Source: Cylindrotheca closterium | Lineage: Eukaryota; Bacillariophyta; Bacillariophyceae; Bacillariales; Bacillariaceae | Direction: 5' to 3' | Assembly (NCBI GenBank): GCA_933822405.4 | Contig: CAKOGP040001803.1 | Span: 310,001 to 374,000, forward strand | DNA length: 64,000 nucleotides | Part shown: positions 49,570 through 61,108 of the stretch, in pieces | Layout of the letters: each line of letters opens with the position of its first letter | How positions within the stretch are numbered: the first letter of the stretch is position 1 | Made by a program: the position numbers and the translations under genes | The notes under the pieces: generated by a model | What the model was told of the DNA's origin: nothing | Database searches by the model: none | The model's input: only the letters and a program-made list of their open reading frames with translations

Positions 49570-52202
49570 CTAAGATGCCTTGATCTCATTTAGTGCTCGG
49601 TTGGTCACACTGGCAATGGCGTTTCCGTCAGCCTTGGTGATTTGATGGTACTTTCCAAGGGCGGCATCGGCAATATCCTTGGCCAATCCAGTAGAGATGA
49701 ACTTATTCTCAGTATCAATGCACAGCAAGTTGAAGCCGCGAAGGGCACCCAACTTCTTCGCAGTGGCCAAAACTTCTTCCTTGAGGAACTTTCGGCTGGG
49801 CTTGCCATCCTTGGAGTCTTCATCGGCATCAGGGTCGAATTCGTCACCCATAGAGACGCACATTGGAACATTAGCACGACCATCGGAAATCAAGACGACT
49901 ACGACCTTTCCAACATCTCCAGTCTTTTGAGCGTTGAGTCCAGTCAACATGGCAGTCTATGGGATTAGAGAAGAACAGTTGTGTTAGAATTGGTGTTCGA
50001 ACGAAAAAAGGTGGTCAAAGCAAGACTTCAAGGCTTACCTGTATGGCATGAGCAAGAGGTGATCCTCCTCCACACGGCATTTGCTCCAGTCTCTTTCTTG
50101 CCATTGTAATGGACTTGGTGGGTGGAAGTAACACATCTGCCATTTCTCCTTGGAATGGAATCAAGGCGATTTGGTCACGACTTTGGTAGGCTTCGGTCAG
50201 CAAACTGATGGCGGCACCCTTCGCGGCGTTCATTCTGTTCAAAGCCATGGATCCAGAGGCATCACAGACAAAGATAATCAGAGAACCGGCTTTTCTTGCC
50301 ATCTTCTTGACTCGGACATCAGATTGTTGAATGTGGACACCTCGGCCCTCGTACTTTGTGCCAATAGCCCGTTCTCTTCGACCCTTTTGGTATGGGGCAG
50401 AAGCACGGAGGGTGGCATCAACTGCAAGTCGGACGACCTTACCCTTGGGGAGCATGGGCTTGATGTAACGACCACGGTCATTAGAGAAGATCAAGCCTCG
50501 GCCTCCTCCCTTTCCAGCTCGTTCTCTGCTGGCAAAATCGATAAGATCGGGGTCCATTGGCGTGGCGTCAGCGTCGAACATGAACTCTTGTGGAACCTCT
50601 GGGACATCGGATTCTTCACGATCGTCTTCCTCATCTGGCTCTTGTTGGTCGTCCTCGTCTTCCTGTTCTTCTTGCTCTTCTTGATCCTCTTCGTTGTCAT
50701 TTTGTTGATCGTCCATTTGCGGCGGCGGCGGTGGTGGCGGTGGAGGAGGTGGAAGCATTTCATCGTCCATGGGCGAGTTGATAAAGGTTCCACGGGGAGC
50801 AATGGCAAGCTTGACAGCAAGTTTCAAATCATCAGAATTGATTTGTCGTCCCTCCAATGCAGCACTGGCTCTGGCAACCTCGCAGGCAAAAATTTCGGCA
50901 CGGTGTCCCTGACAACCGGCACGGATAGCTTCTTCACAAAGGTATTGGATTTGGGATGGAGCAATAGTCAAGTCCTTGATGTATTCACGTGCGAAAACAA
51001 TGGCAGTCTTGAGGTCACCTTCATTCTCGATGGCTTCAAGCAAAGCTGTCTCGGCTTCTACAGTCTTTTGGGGACCAGATCCGGCAAAGTTGAGAACACT
51101 GTCGACCGCTGCAACACGGTCGGTGATGTCGAGAGGTTGTGCGTTCGCAGAAAGAGCAACAGCAATTCTGTCCAAAAGGTGGTCTCTGAGTTCACCTTCA
51201 TCGGGGTTGAAAGTAGCGATAAGAAGAGGTTTGCATGGATATCTCAGCGAAAGACCCTCACGTTCGACGGTAACGTATCCCTCAGTGACAATTCCAAGAA
51301 GAATGTTGGCAGTTTCTTCGTCAAGAAGATTAATGTCGTCAACGTACAAAACACCTCTGTGTGCCTTTGCGAGAAGACCAGGAGAGAAGACTGTCTTTCC
51401 GGTCTTGACACTCTCTTCAAGATCAGCACTTCCGATAAGACGATCCTCCATAACGTTCAATGGTACTTGCACAAAAGGGCAGTCAATGATTTCCGTCTCT
51501 CTTTCTTCAAGTGGGATACCACCATTGTCAATCTCGGCCCTTGTGAAGTCGTCAAGACCGAATTCACCCTCAGGATGAATATTGAAAGGAGATCCCTTGA
51601 TGACTTCGATGGGCGGAAGCAATTGGTGCAAAGCACGAGCCATGACAGATTTGGCAGTCCCCTTTCTTCCAGAAATCACAACCCCTCCCATGCGCTGGTT
51701 GACAGATGCTAGAAGAAGTGCCTGCTTAATATTTTCTTGACCAACAATCATGGAAAGAGGGAATGGTCTGCCTCCCAACTCCATTTGCTTGATGGTTTTA
51801 ATTCCAATTGGATCGGGATTGGCCATTGCTGCTTCAGCCTCCATCACCATGCGTGCTCTTTCTTCGGCAGCTTTGGCTTTTTCCTCATCTGCAACAGCAC
51901 TCATGAATGCAGGTCGGATCGACTTGGTTCGTGCAGCTGGGACGAATGATTGGACCTATAAATACAAACACAGGGCCAAGGTTAGACAAATGGATCCTGT
52001 TGCTAACATCCGAAAAAATCTAAACTGAAAAACTTGATGCCTCCCTGTCGTCGATAGCTTCGTCGGATATGATTTCTAGTTTCATCGATACGACCGTTGT
52101 TCCTGCATTCTTCAGTTCGGTGTTGGTGTTCTATTTCCTGTCACTTACAACCGCTATGCATAGTGCTGCCAATATTAATCTTGATTCCCTTCTGAGAATC
52201 AT
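49570..52202 (-). CDS. chlD: Magnesium chelatase subunit D
   Basis: Three exons (52202-52149, 51955-50039, 49956-49570), introns 193 and 82 bp, 785 residues. The 54-bp first exon encodes [18 protein letters not shown]; joined to exon 2 it makes a signal peptide ending [13 protein letters not shown], a plastid-import motif. Without it the frame would start at an internal ATG and lose targeting. The AAA+ domain has GRKGTAKS (residues about 114-121, degenerate versus ChlI), [10 protein letters not shown] and [23 protein letters not shown] Pro run and acidic linker follow, then a von Willebrand A domain with the MIDAS motif DASGSM and LISDGRAN. ChlD forms a platform with ChlI that drives ChlH to insert Mg2+ into protoporphyrin IX, the first committed step to chlorophyll. 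Confidence 0.95.
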
Positions 52203-52840
52203 TGCTCTATTAGTAAGACCTTCGACAATGGATCAAAAGTCGTGAACTGTGCTTTCAAGGAAGACACAGTTGGAGGTTGTTGAAGAAGTGCGTTTCTCGA
52301 TCAAGTTGAAGTTTTTGTACCACAGCTACGCATTCTACAAGGATTCGTCCGCCCTTCGCTCGCCTGACGCGTGGAACCAACAGTCAGATTTTGGATCTTA
52401 CTCACAAAGGACTCATTCAGCCCTTTTTGTTCGACACCATACCTAGATGTCGAACGAATGGGGAAATGGGAGCTGCGCAATTGCACTGTATTTACAATGG
52501 ATTCTAGAAGAACATTGATCGTAAAATCGATGTAGCACCACCATAAGTTTCAACGATAGGGCTTTGCCTCCGCAAGAACGTCATCCTACTGTAGGCCTAG
52601 TACAGTATTGGTATTCCTTCCCTTAGCATTTTTTAAAACTTTCTACACGCTGTGGTGATAACACATGTGTACTAATGAGAAGGATTGGGATTGAAATGCT
52701 GTTGCTCAATTGTGTCTAAGAGTATAATACCAGTACAGTACCTAGCACGTTGTGTTCACCGCAATCGAACTCGTATTCGAATGAGTCGTCTACAAACGAA
52801 CAAGATGAAACGAAAAATGATGGCCCAAAATTATATCGAT
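52203..52840. promoter_or_regulatory. Divergent spacer, ChlD / small plastid protein
   Basis: 638 bp between start codons of two probable plastid genes. It contains GTAC-rich motifs near 52600 and 52729-52742 (ACCAGTACAGTACCT). In-frame ATGs upstream of the small gene (for example 52781) would only add a charged, non-signal stretch. Nothing else is recognised. Confidence 0.4.
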
Positions 52841-53140
52841 ATGAAAGTGTTGTTCATCCTAGCAGCATTCTTCCCGCTCTATGCCAATGCTTTTACAGCT
52901 TCATGTTTGAGGCTTACAAAAAACCAGCCCGTCGCGTTGCCAAAGCAGTCTTCTGCGTTCTTTCCACTTCATGCAAACGCTGATGACAACGAGCCTGTTG
53001 AAGGCATAGGATCGGATGTGGAGAAGTCCAATTTTGACGGGGAAGGTTTCGCAGGTTACTTGGCTCCCTATGCTTTTGCTGTGGTTGCATCCATTGCAGT
53101 GACTGCCGCGTTTGTCAAATTTGTTCTGCTAGATTATTGA
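52841..53140 (+). CDS. Small plastid-targeted single-span membrane protein, unknown
   Basis: 99 residues from the ATG at 52841. MKVLFILAAFFPLYANAF gives a signal peptide with ANA|F at residue 17/18, followed by a Lys/Arg-containing transit stretch. A second hydrophobic patch with an ANA-type site (SSAFFPLHANADDNE, residues about 36-50) looks like a thylakoid-transfer or second processing signal. The remaining mature part is about 50 residues: an acidic head (DDNEPVEGIGSDVEKSNFDGEGFAG) and one C-terminal membrane helix (YLAPYAFAVVASIAVTAAFVKFVLL). Size and layout recall small nuclear-encoded photosystem subunits, but I do not recognise the family. It sits next to chlD, divergently. Confidence 0.7.
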   Translation: MKVLFILAAFFPLYANAFTASCLRLTKNQPVALPKQSSAFFPLHANADDNEPVEGIGSDVEKSNFDGEGFAGYLAPYAFAVVASIAVTAAFVKFVLLDY

Positions 53141-53178
53141 GAATGTCTCGCTACTGTTTGATTTGCAGATCCATGTTT

Positions 53179-55151
53179 TCAATCATCAATCACAATAATT
53201 TCGGGCTCGCAGGGCGAGACGCTGGCTGGATCGTTTTTGCAGTTGTCCGCTTTGTAATCTATCGATTCAACTTTTGCTTTAGGAGGAAGGTGGCTCGTTG
53301 GCTGATCCATTTGTGGCTTCATGCCATTGCCAGAACCGTCGGTATCGTAGTCAACAATATCGTCCATTTCAAGGATGGCTGTCTGATCTTCTAGAATCTT
53401 GTCGGTCTCGTTTCTCTGATGGTCTCTTGAAAGTGCTGGTTGCCCAGTGATTGAGTACAAATTGTCCACATGTGGATTGACGTCTGTTGCAAGTTTAGAA
53501 TTAATAAGATAAGATGATTAATCGTACTAGACACACTTCACAAGTCCATACGTACCGTTTGGAGCAATAGTCCGAAGATACGGGAGAGTATCTGTGTTGA
53601 AGGACGATGCTTGCCCTATAGCGTTCGACATAGAGAGATGCATACCAGCAACTTTGCGCTCCAGTTGATGAAATAAGTGTTGATTCTCTCGTCGTTTTCG
53701 CAAGACATCAAAGATCTTTGGAGTTGAAAACTGTCTGAATTTTCTTGGCGCTGGGTTCTTGTTTGTTTCTGCCACCGTTCTTCCAGCAACAGAGGCAGCA
53801 TATGGCTCCATGAACGAAGTGTCCGAGCGAGACCACTGTCATTGGGCATTGGGAATAGTGAGGTTTCGCAAGACTCAAAGGATGAAAACGAGTGGGCAGG
53901 GACCAACATATTGTCGCAACTTACATCAGGGTGGTCCAGAAGACTTGCTGCATCACTGTACAAGTCGAATGCGCAACTCAAATCCGCAATGTCGGTGAAG
54001 AAGTCAACACTGTGATATTCTAGGAAGCGAAGCGAATTTCGGATCCCAAGGTCACTCCTTTCAAGCGTGTTATCTGGGTTGAAGGCTAGTATAGTCTTGC
54101 CATTCTCCTCTTTCCGTTTCGCATATAGAAGCTTGCCCAAGGCATGAAATGTGGATAGCTTTACATCACGACCGTTTCCGATTATCGTTTTTGAGCTAGA
54201 GCGGGGCGAAGAGCCAGGAACGTGAACTTGCAAGTTCATGACAGCGTAGCGAATATCACCTCCACTCCGAAAGTGAAGTTCTTCGAGCAAACCTTCCGAA
54301 ACTTTGCATTTGGTTTGCTTGCATATCCTATCAAGAACCTTCTTCATTTGTGGTTTTGTGGCAGGATGAATCTGTCTTATAGAGGCAGATGACGAGTACA
54401 AGACGGTTGGGTCGATTAGCTTTTCCAAATCGTCCGGTCGATGCTTGCCTTCGCTCACATCTGAAAATATGAGTACGGTTGGAGCTTGAGATCGACTCAT
54501 GTGATGACTCATCATCTCTCGAAATCGTCTAGCAGCCTCCAGTCCATGCAAATTGGGTAGTTCTTCCAGTAATATTATCGATTCTCTTCGCGATGCCGAA
54601 TGGTCTTCTCCCGACATTTGGAGCGATGAGAACCCAGTCCCACTGTGCTGCAAAAAGTCTCGGAACGAATCAATAGCGGACGTCTGTTGAACTGACACTG
54701 TATTGCTTTGAAAGGTAGCATGACTGCGAGGTACGTAGGATGCATTCCAGGATAAAACATCGAGGTCCATTTCGTTGGCCAAAACTCGAACAGTTGTGCT
54801 CTTGCCAATGCCAGGACTCCCTACTAGAACCATCAGCTTATTCTCCCTGTGTTTCAATGCATCTTCAATCCAGTTTCTGATTTCTTTGACTTTTTTGGGA
54901 GCCACGCAGAGTTCCTTACTCGATCGTGGTGTGAAGCGATCCACCCACATGACATCTTTAGAAGAAGAATCATCTTCAAATGAGACTCGAGTGTTGGATG
55001 ACTTGCGACTGCTTGGTTTGGATTCATTCGATGTCGTAGTATCGAGTGACAAGGGCCACGAAAGTCGTTTGGGTGCCTGCGGTTGGGAGGACGACATGGT
55101 CGGGCCACTCTGATTGTCTTCGCAGAGTGAGCGGCGTGTCGGTGCAATCAT
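53179..55151 (-). CDS. RAD17: Checkpoint clamp loader RAD17
   Basis: Three exons (55151-53925, 53835-53556, 53483-53179), introns 89 and 72 bp, 603 residues. The first intron hides in an open frame: a GTAAGT donor at 53924 and CAG acceptor at 53836 shift to the frame that continues the family sequence (DHPD|WSRSDTSFMEPYAAS). Motifs: MWVDRFTPRSSKELCVAPKKVKEIRNWIED, Walker A GSPGIGKST (111-119), Walker B-like IILLEELPNLHG, and a sensor/helical region around LEELHFRSGGDIRYAVMNLQ. RAD17 replaces RFC1 in the alternative clamp loader that puts the 9-1-1 ring on damaged DNA. The tail is acidic, ending in EIIVIDD, which resembles a hydrophobic-acidic binding or SUMO-interacting motif. Confidence 0.92.
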
Positions 55152-55478
55152 CAATAAATTCAAAACTTTGAAAAACAGTCGATTAGTCGGACTGCAAATT
55201 TTCTAGTTTCCACTCATCTCAAATTGACAGTACCTATGAATGATTGCAGCACACTGGAAAGGAACATAGCAGTAGATCGTAGTCCCACCAGTACCAAAGA
55301 CACTATAATGTATCATACACAACCAGTACCGGTAGCGCTACAGTGAGTTGCCACAAAGACAAAAGAGGTCGTCGGATTTCGCTTTTGGAGTCCAGTGGAG
55401 AAGTGGAGAAAAGGCAATATTTCGGTAGAGGGGCAGACGCGGAGGGAGAATCGTCACCCAGCCCAGCGTCTCTTGACC
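55152..55478. promoter_or_regulatory. Divergent spacer, RAD17 / MYG1, with a TACCGGTA element
   Basis: 327 bp between start codons. A TACCGGTA palindrome is at 55327-55334. The part from about 55350 is open in the MYG1 frame but lacks an ATG before 55479. Confidence 0.5.
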
Positions 55479-56716
55479 ATGAACCAGATGCAGCCTCATT
55501 TGTTGATGGTGGTAGTGGCTTCGCTATTGCACTCGCGCTCATTAGCATTTATCCTGAAGGAAAGGCGGCTTTATTCAAGCAGTAGAGTATCATTTACGGA
55601 AGCCCTGAAAATGGTAGATTACAAGCGAGTGAAGTACGATGAGACACCATCCAATAAGTTGATTGGAACCCACTCTGGTTCCTTTCAAGCAGACGAAGCC
55701 ATGGGAGTATGGATGCTCCGCCAAGTCCCAGAATACCGAAACTCTAAAGTCGTGCGTTCTAGAGATTTGAAGGCTCTTGATCCCTTGGACATTGTCATCG
55801 ATGTCGGTGGTGTTTATGATCATTCCAAGTTGCGATACGACCATCATCAACGTGGATACGATGAGCGTTTCGATGAAGGAAGAGAGGGGTCTGAGGGACG
55901 GTGCACCAAGCTAAGTGCATCTGGACTTGTTTATAGACACTATGGGAAAGAAATTATCAAGTCGTATTATCCTTCGTTGAGAGATGAACATTTACACTTA
56001 GCATACAAGAAGATTTACAACAGTCTGTTGGTAAGTTGTTTTCCAATCTGGCCTTTTGGATATTTTATTCAGTTTTCTAACCATGTTACACATAGGAGTG
56101 CCTTGATGCCATTGATACAGGTGTTGAAATGTTCCCCGATGGTATTGAACCGATCTATAGAGACGCGACAGGCTTGTCTTCACGCGTAGGTAGATTAAAC
56201 CCTCGTTGGAACGAAGTAGATGCAGATGGCAAGCCACCCAGCTACGATGAGAGGTTTGAACAGGCATCAGCCATGTGTGGGGAAGACTTTATGTCTATGA
56301 TGACTAAAGTGATTGAAAGTGATATCCCTGCTCGCGACATTGTTGAACAAGCTATTTTGTCTCGAAAAGAGGTTGATATTTCTGGAGAGATCATCAAGTT
56401 CCCCAATGGAGGTTTGCCATGGAAAAGTTATGTTTATGAAATGGAAGAAGAACACTCCATCGACCCATTGATCAAGTTTGTTCTTTATACTGACCAAGCA
56501 GGCATGTGGAGAGTACAAGCGGTGACAGTCGAAGGAAAAGCCTTTGAAAACCGCCTGAGCCTACCCGAAGAATGGAGAGGTGTGAGAGATCAAGACCTGG
56601 AAGGTGTGACTAAGATTCCTGGATCGAGGTTTGTTCACGCTGCTGGTTTCATTGGTGGGAATGACACGTTCGAAGGGGCTTTGGAAATGGCGCGCCAAGC
56701 ACTGAAAAGACAATAA
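55479..56716 (+). CDS. MYG1: MYG1-type exonuclease (UPF0160)
   Basis: Two exons (55479-56030 and 56096-56716), 65-bp intron, 390 residues. Residues 1-45 form an N-terminal targeting segment (LLMVVVASLLHSRSLAFILKERRLYSSSR): mitochondrial by composition, though SLA|F could also be read as plastid-type. The MYG1 core follows: LIGTHSGSFQADEAMGVWML, DIVIDVGGVYDHSKLRYDHHQRG (DHH at 121-123), KLSASGLVYRHYG, CLDAIDTGVEMF, LSSRVGRLNPRWNE, and the C-terminal YTDQAGMWRVQAV ... SRFVHAAGFIGGNDTFEGALEMAR. Human MYG1 is a DHH-like 3'-5' RNA exonuclease acting in nucleolus and mitochondria. Here the first metal motif reads FQADEA rather than the usual FHCDEA, so a ligand His is replaced by Gln70. Confidence 0.92.
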
Positions 56717-57003
56717 GGTTTATCTAGAATACTATAAAAAGGTAGAGTTTACGTATTCCAATCGACTCCAAAGAAATATACCGTACTTTACAAAGTAACG
56801 TAAACAGTGTCACAGAAAAAAAAGGGAAACTAATATAATCATCGTCTATAACCAGGACTATTGTTCTTCAATTGATCGAGAGATTAGAAGTGTTATATGC
56901 GAAGTCCGACTCACAGCGGGTGCCAAAAAAGACAGCTAAAAAGTTATAGACGACACAAAGTGAACGGTCCTTCGGAATTGGCATTGCAACCGTACAGCAG
57001 AGT

Positions 57004-60000
57004 ATGGATGTAATCGATCTTTGCGACTCTGACGACTCTGACAATGATGGATATCCCCTTCATCAATTAAGAAGCGGTAGAGACGAGAATGATGCTATTT
57101 CTTTATCGTCTACAGAGGACGACTCAGCTGTCGTTGTTGTCGGAATTGGACCATCGGAAGATGGTGGGACAATGGTCGATCGTAGCATTGATATTGTTTC
57201 CCAAGCCAATGCAATAGAAAACCAGTTGGTCCCAGTTGCAAACCTATTACCTATGTTTGGGGCAGCTGATGCTAGAAATGATGAAGAAGCACAACATGAA
57301 AACCCAGTTCATGGAAACTATGAAACAACGCAGCAAGCGACCTCATTTACGCAGGCCAATGCTGCCATCATAAATGTAACTGGAGTCACTCAGGCCAATC
57401 CCGCGTTAGATAGTGACATTTACCGTTTTGTGGATGGTGGGGTGGGTAATGGTGCAACGGCAAATCAAGGAGTCACATTCGCTCGAGTGGCTTCACTGGC
57501 CGTTGGTTCAAACCATTTACCAATGCATATGCCCACTGCAGCTACTTGGGACAGTGCAACTGTACCTCAAACGAAGCAAGAAGATCTATGGGTTCAAGCT
57601 CCCGAAATGTCACACCCCATTCGAAATATTAAAAACAATCAGAATCAGATAAAAAGAGAAGTCAAAAACGAAGAAAAGCCGGCAGGTCAACCCCGGGTTC
57701 ATGCACGATGTGCTTCTCGCTTTTCGCCTACGAGCGGTAGTGAAGATGAAAACATGCCAGATGTTGATACTCGTGTGGGTGGAGAAAGAATGGTGCCAAG
57801 AATGATGGATTTCAATTCAAATCGACGCCACAAGAAGAAAAAAACTGCAAGGAAAGCAGTGGCTCGACCAGCACATCGTTTGGAACCTGATAATGAAAGT
57901 GCTGGAGATTACGAGCAATGTTTGCAGGCACAACTGATAGCAAAAAGAATGAAGAGGCTCCATGGTTCCAATCGTGATGAAGACAATAACTCTTCGGACG
58001 AGAATTCGGACGGCTCGTACTACAATGCCATTCCTGACGACGCATTTTCTCCTGCCAATCCCAACGATGAGCATTCTACACACCAATTAGGAAAAAACGT
58101 TGAACCTGACATAGAAATGGGTGACATGGCTGGAGGCGAAGAAAACAAATTCGTTTTGCAGGATCTGCAGATACCTCAAGAGAACAATAATGGGGGTCTT
58201 CAGGAAGAGCGAACGTCGCAAGATGTCTCTTACATGAGCTCATTGGAAGATGCTAGGAGTATAGGTTCGCTAGAGGGGCCCGTCGAACCAATTCACAGAC
58301 CAAAGTTTGCTCGAGGAAGAAGAAAACTGGAGGATGACGAATCAACCGACGCAGGCCAAGTTACGCCAAGTAGCGACGATAAATCTACAGACGAAAGCGA
58401 TGACAACAGTCTTAGTGGCCTCAAAAGTGAAACAGAGTTTCAGGGTGGCGTGGATGAATTTCCCGATCTGAGAAGCAAAGAGAATCTTGATACTATTGCA
58501 AGTCAGCTTTATCCCATGGAAAAAATCGAGCATCTTTGTTCGTTGGGACTTAACAGCGAAACATCCCTACCAACATACAAATTCAGTGTCCACAGCAAAG
58601 ATGAACGTAAGTACACGATTATTTTCTGGTTGGAAGATCCTGACTTTTCCTCGACCTTGACCTAACCTTTTTTTGCAAGGCATTATCTATGACTTTGATG
58701 TCCGAGTGGACAAGTCGAACATTCCAAACGCAGGGCGTGGTGTGTTCCTGAAATTCAAAGGTGCCAGAGAGCTGAAGCCTTCGAGAATAAGGAAGAAGCG
58801 CAAGCGTTCGACTCGTAAGCTACCCGATCCTCTACCGGCTCTTCGCCCAGACGGCTCTGACGTTACCGTAATGCTCAAAGGGGAAGAATTCCCTGTCCCG
58901 ATCGGTTCCAAACGAATGTACACTGAATCAGACTTCGTTCCAGCTCCTCGACGAACCTTTTCATCTTTGCATCCAAATTGTGGGGCGATTGAGCTTGGTC
59001 AGTATGGACCTTTTCGTCCGGAAGGTGAGCACTCATGGCTTGACTTGTTCTAAAAGTGCCTGGTGCTTATTTTTTCGTTCTCCACATAGATTGCATATCC
59101 GAAGAAAAGTATGATATTCACAGCTTCCTGTTCTCAAAGATACCAAGCGAATGGGGTTTTGATGTGCCGGAGAAATTGGACGGCAAGTCACAGGTGATAA
59201 ATATCACAGATGAGTTGACAGGGGATACGCACGAAATTGCTTGTCGACATATCCCAATGTATGTGAATGAAGTCGGCCATGACACAGCGTTGAAGCAGAC
59301 CGTAAGTGCTCTGGACAAAGATGATAACAAAGTTTTCTATTACGTGGCCATTCGCGAACCAATGAAGCAAGGGGACACAATAGAGTTACTGGTTGCTTAC
59401 GAAGGCTTGTACGAACAAGTCCGTGCAAGAAAGGGATACGCAAAGGCGAACATCCACAAAAATGTCAGGGGTGACGACCATTTTGGGAGCTTCTTGCAGA
59501 GGAACTTCTTCGACAGAGAATACATCTTAGAAGTCATCGATGAACTTAAACCTGACGATATAGGCAATATGATGAATTGGCTTCGTGTGACACAATTATC
59601 GCTTTCACTTATTGTGAGCGATTTCCTGAATCAAGCAAAACAAGAAGACGACGGGGAAAAGCTTACTAACATTCCGTTGGCGCAGCAGATTGTCGCCCTG
59701 AGGAGATTCGAATGGATTGCCAAACATTTACAGCCAAACCTCAAACGGCAAAGGAGACACTGCGGATCTAGCTGTAAATTGCTGGAAGGACTCAAGTGGT
59801 TAGAATGGAAGGATTTGATCGTAGCTTTGACCAGGCTCAAGAATATTGAGGATGCGAATAGAAAGAATTTGTACGCAGCCCTCGAGCGAGAAATTATAGA
59901 CGAGTTATGCTACGAAAGGAATGGGCGGATAATCACATCACCGATGCAAGAGACATTTTGGTGTGGTCTTGCAATGGACTTGACAAGAGATCTATGTGTC

Positions 60001-60963
60001 GCAACAGCGAAAGAATTGTGGCAAACAGAGAGTGACAAGAAATCCTTGATGCAGACCTATACCAAACTTGCGAAAGATGCCGTACGAAATGTTCTTACAG
60101 GACAGCACACAGAAAGCTTAGCTTTTGTACCCAATTTCAATGGTGATTGCACTGGAGTTGCAGAGGATGAAATGCGAAAGTTGAACCCGATACGGTCACT
60201 TGCTATAGCGAATGAAGAGAGCTCTGGTGAAGTGCTTTCTGTTTTGACAAAGTCTGACACGATTACTCCGTTGGAGGACGCGAATAAGAAACTCGCCGCG
60301 ATTCCAAGGGCATTGACACTTGACTCGAATGCAGGGGTCAATTCTTCATGGTACATTTGCTGGCAAGTTTTACGCGTGGTTGACTCGTTTGCTCGTAAGT
60401 ATCTGAAGCGTTCTACATACTCTTTGGCTGATCTCATCGGTCAAATGGGTATTGGTGACGAGACAAGTGTGATTATGGAGGATGTTCTTACGAAATATGC
60501 TGAGAAGAGAGCAGCCAAGAAGCCAAAAGCGTCGTTTTCGAGTCCAGGCAAACCAAAAAAGAAGCGGAGAAAGAAGTCTGGTTCACCTGGTGGAGTTGCT
60601 GTTGCGAAAGCGGCTTTCTTTTGGCATGTTAGTTGGAAATGCTTGAAGGACAAGTGTGGGTGGAGGCTTGAACATGGAAATAGACCTGGAGATTTTTATG
60701 CTTTTCCACCGGGTGTTACGCGAAAAGGTGGCTTCAAAAATCGGGTGCACTTTTTCGATAGCGTAAAGCAGATCCGAGATCAGATCCAAGCAGATAAAAA
60801 ATTGAAGGAAAACGCTCTTTTGAAAAATGCCCTAGCCGAGGAGGAGAAATGTGTAGCTCTCTACAGGAAGCTAAAAGGCACCAAATCTTTTCCAAGTTTT
60901 CAGTCGAACGAAAAAAGAATTGATTGGATTTATGAAGAAGTAAAGAAACAGAGGAAGGACTGA
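57004..60963 (+). CDS. Large SET-like protein with SUMO-interacting motif and C-terminal basic module
   Basis: Three exons (57004-58606, 58680-59024, 59090-60963), introns 73 and 65 bp, 1273 residues. Residues 1-13 (MDVIDLCDSDDSD) match a SUMO-interacting motif, V-I-D-L plus acidic/Ser flank. A disordered acidic region with a basic NLS-like patch (RRHKKKKTARKAVARP) runs to about 500. From about 535, VDKSNIPNAGRGVFLKF resembles the opening of SET methyltransferase domains. GAIELGQYGPF and, near 735-755, REPMKQGDTIELLVAYEGLYE, resemble the closing 'GEEL..dYg..Y' segment, with about 200 residues between. A helical middle follows, then an NLS (KPKKKRRKKS) and a module from about 1160 (WKCLKDKCGWRLEHG ... 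FYAFPPGV ... VHFFDSVKQIRDQI). Nuclear protein; methyltransferase activity is unproven because the central NHxC-type motif is not evident. Confidence 0.75.
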
Positions 60964-61108
60964 CTTGACAATAGGAGTGCAACATGAAAGCAAAAGGATT
61001 TTGTTTCGCACGAATGGGACGAAAATGCGGGGATGCTGTGCAAGGATAGTCAAGTTTTTCTTCTATTAGTGTGGATCGGCTTCGCAAAGCAATCTAGGAT
61101 GTGGCAAC

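Noticed and set aside
50150..51712. A 520-codon open frame on the plus strand opposite chlD
   Set aside because: It is the antisense shadow of a strongly supported gene, has low-complexity Leu/Val runs where chlD encodes acidic repeats, and shows no domain.
51956..52012. [17 protein letters not shown] as an alternative signal peptide for ChlD with readthrough of a TAG
   Set aside because: The TAG is better explained as the splice acceptor; an upstream exon with a GTAAGT donor gives a complete in-frame signal peptide without readthrough.
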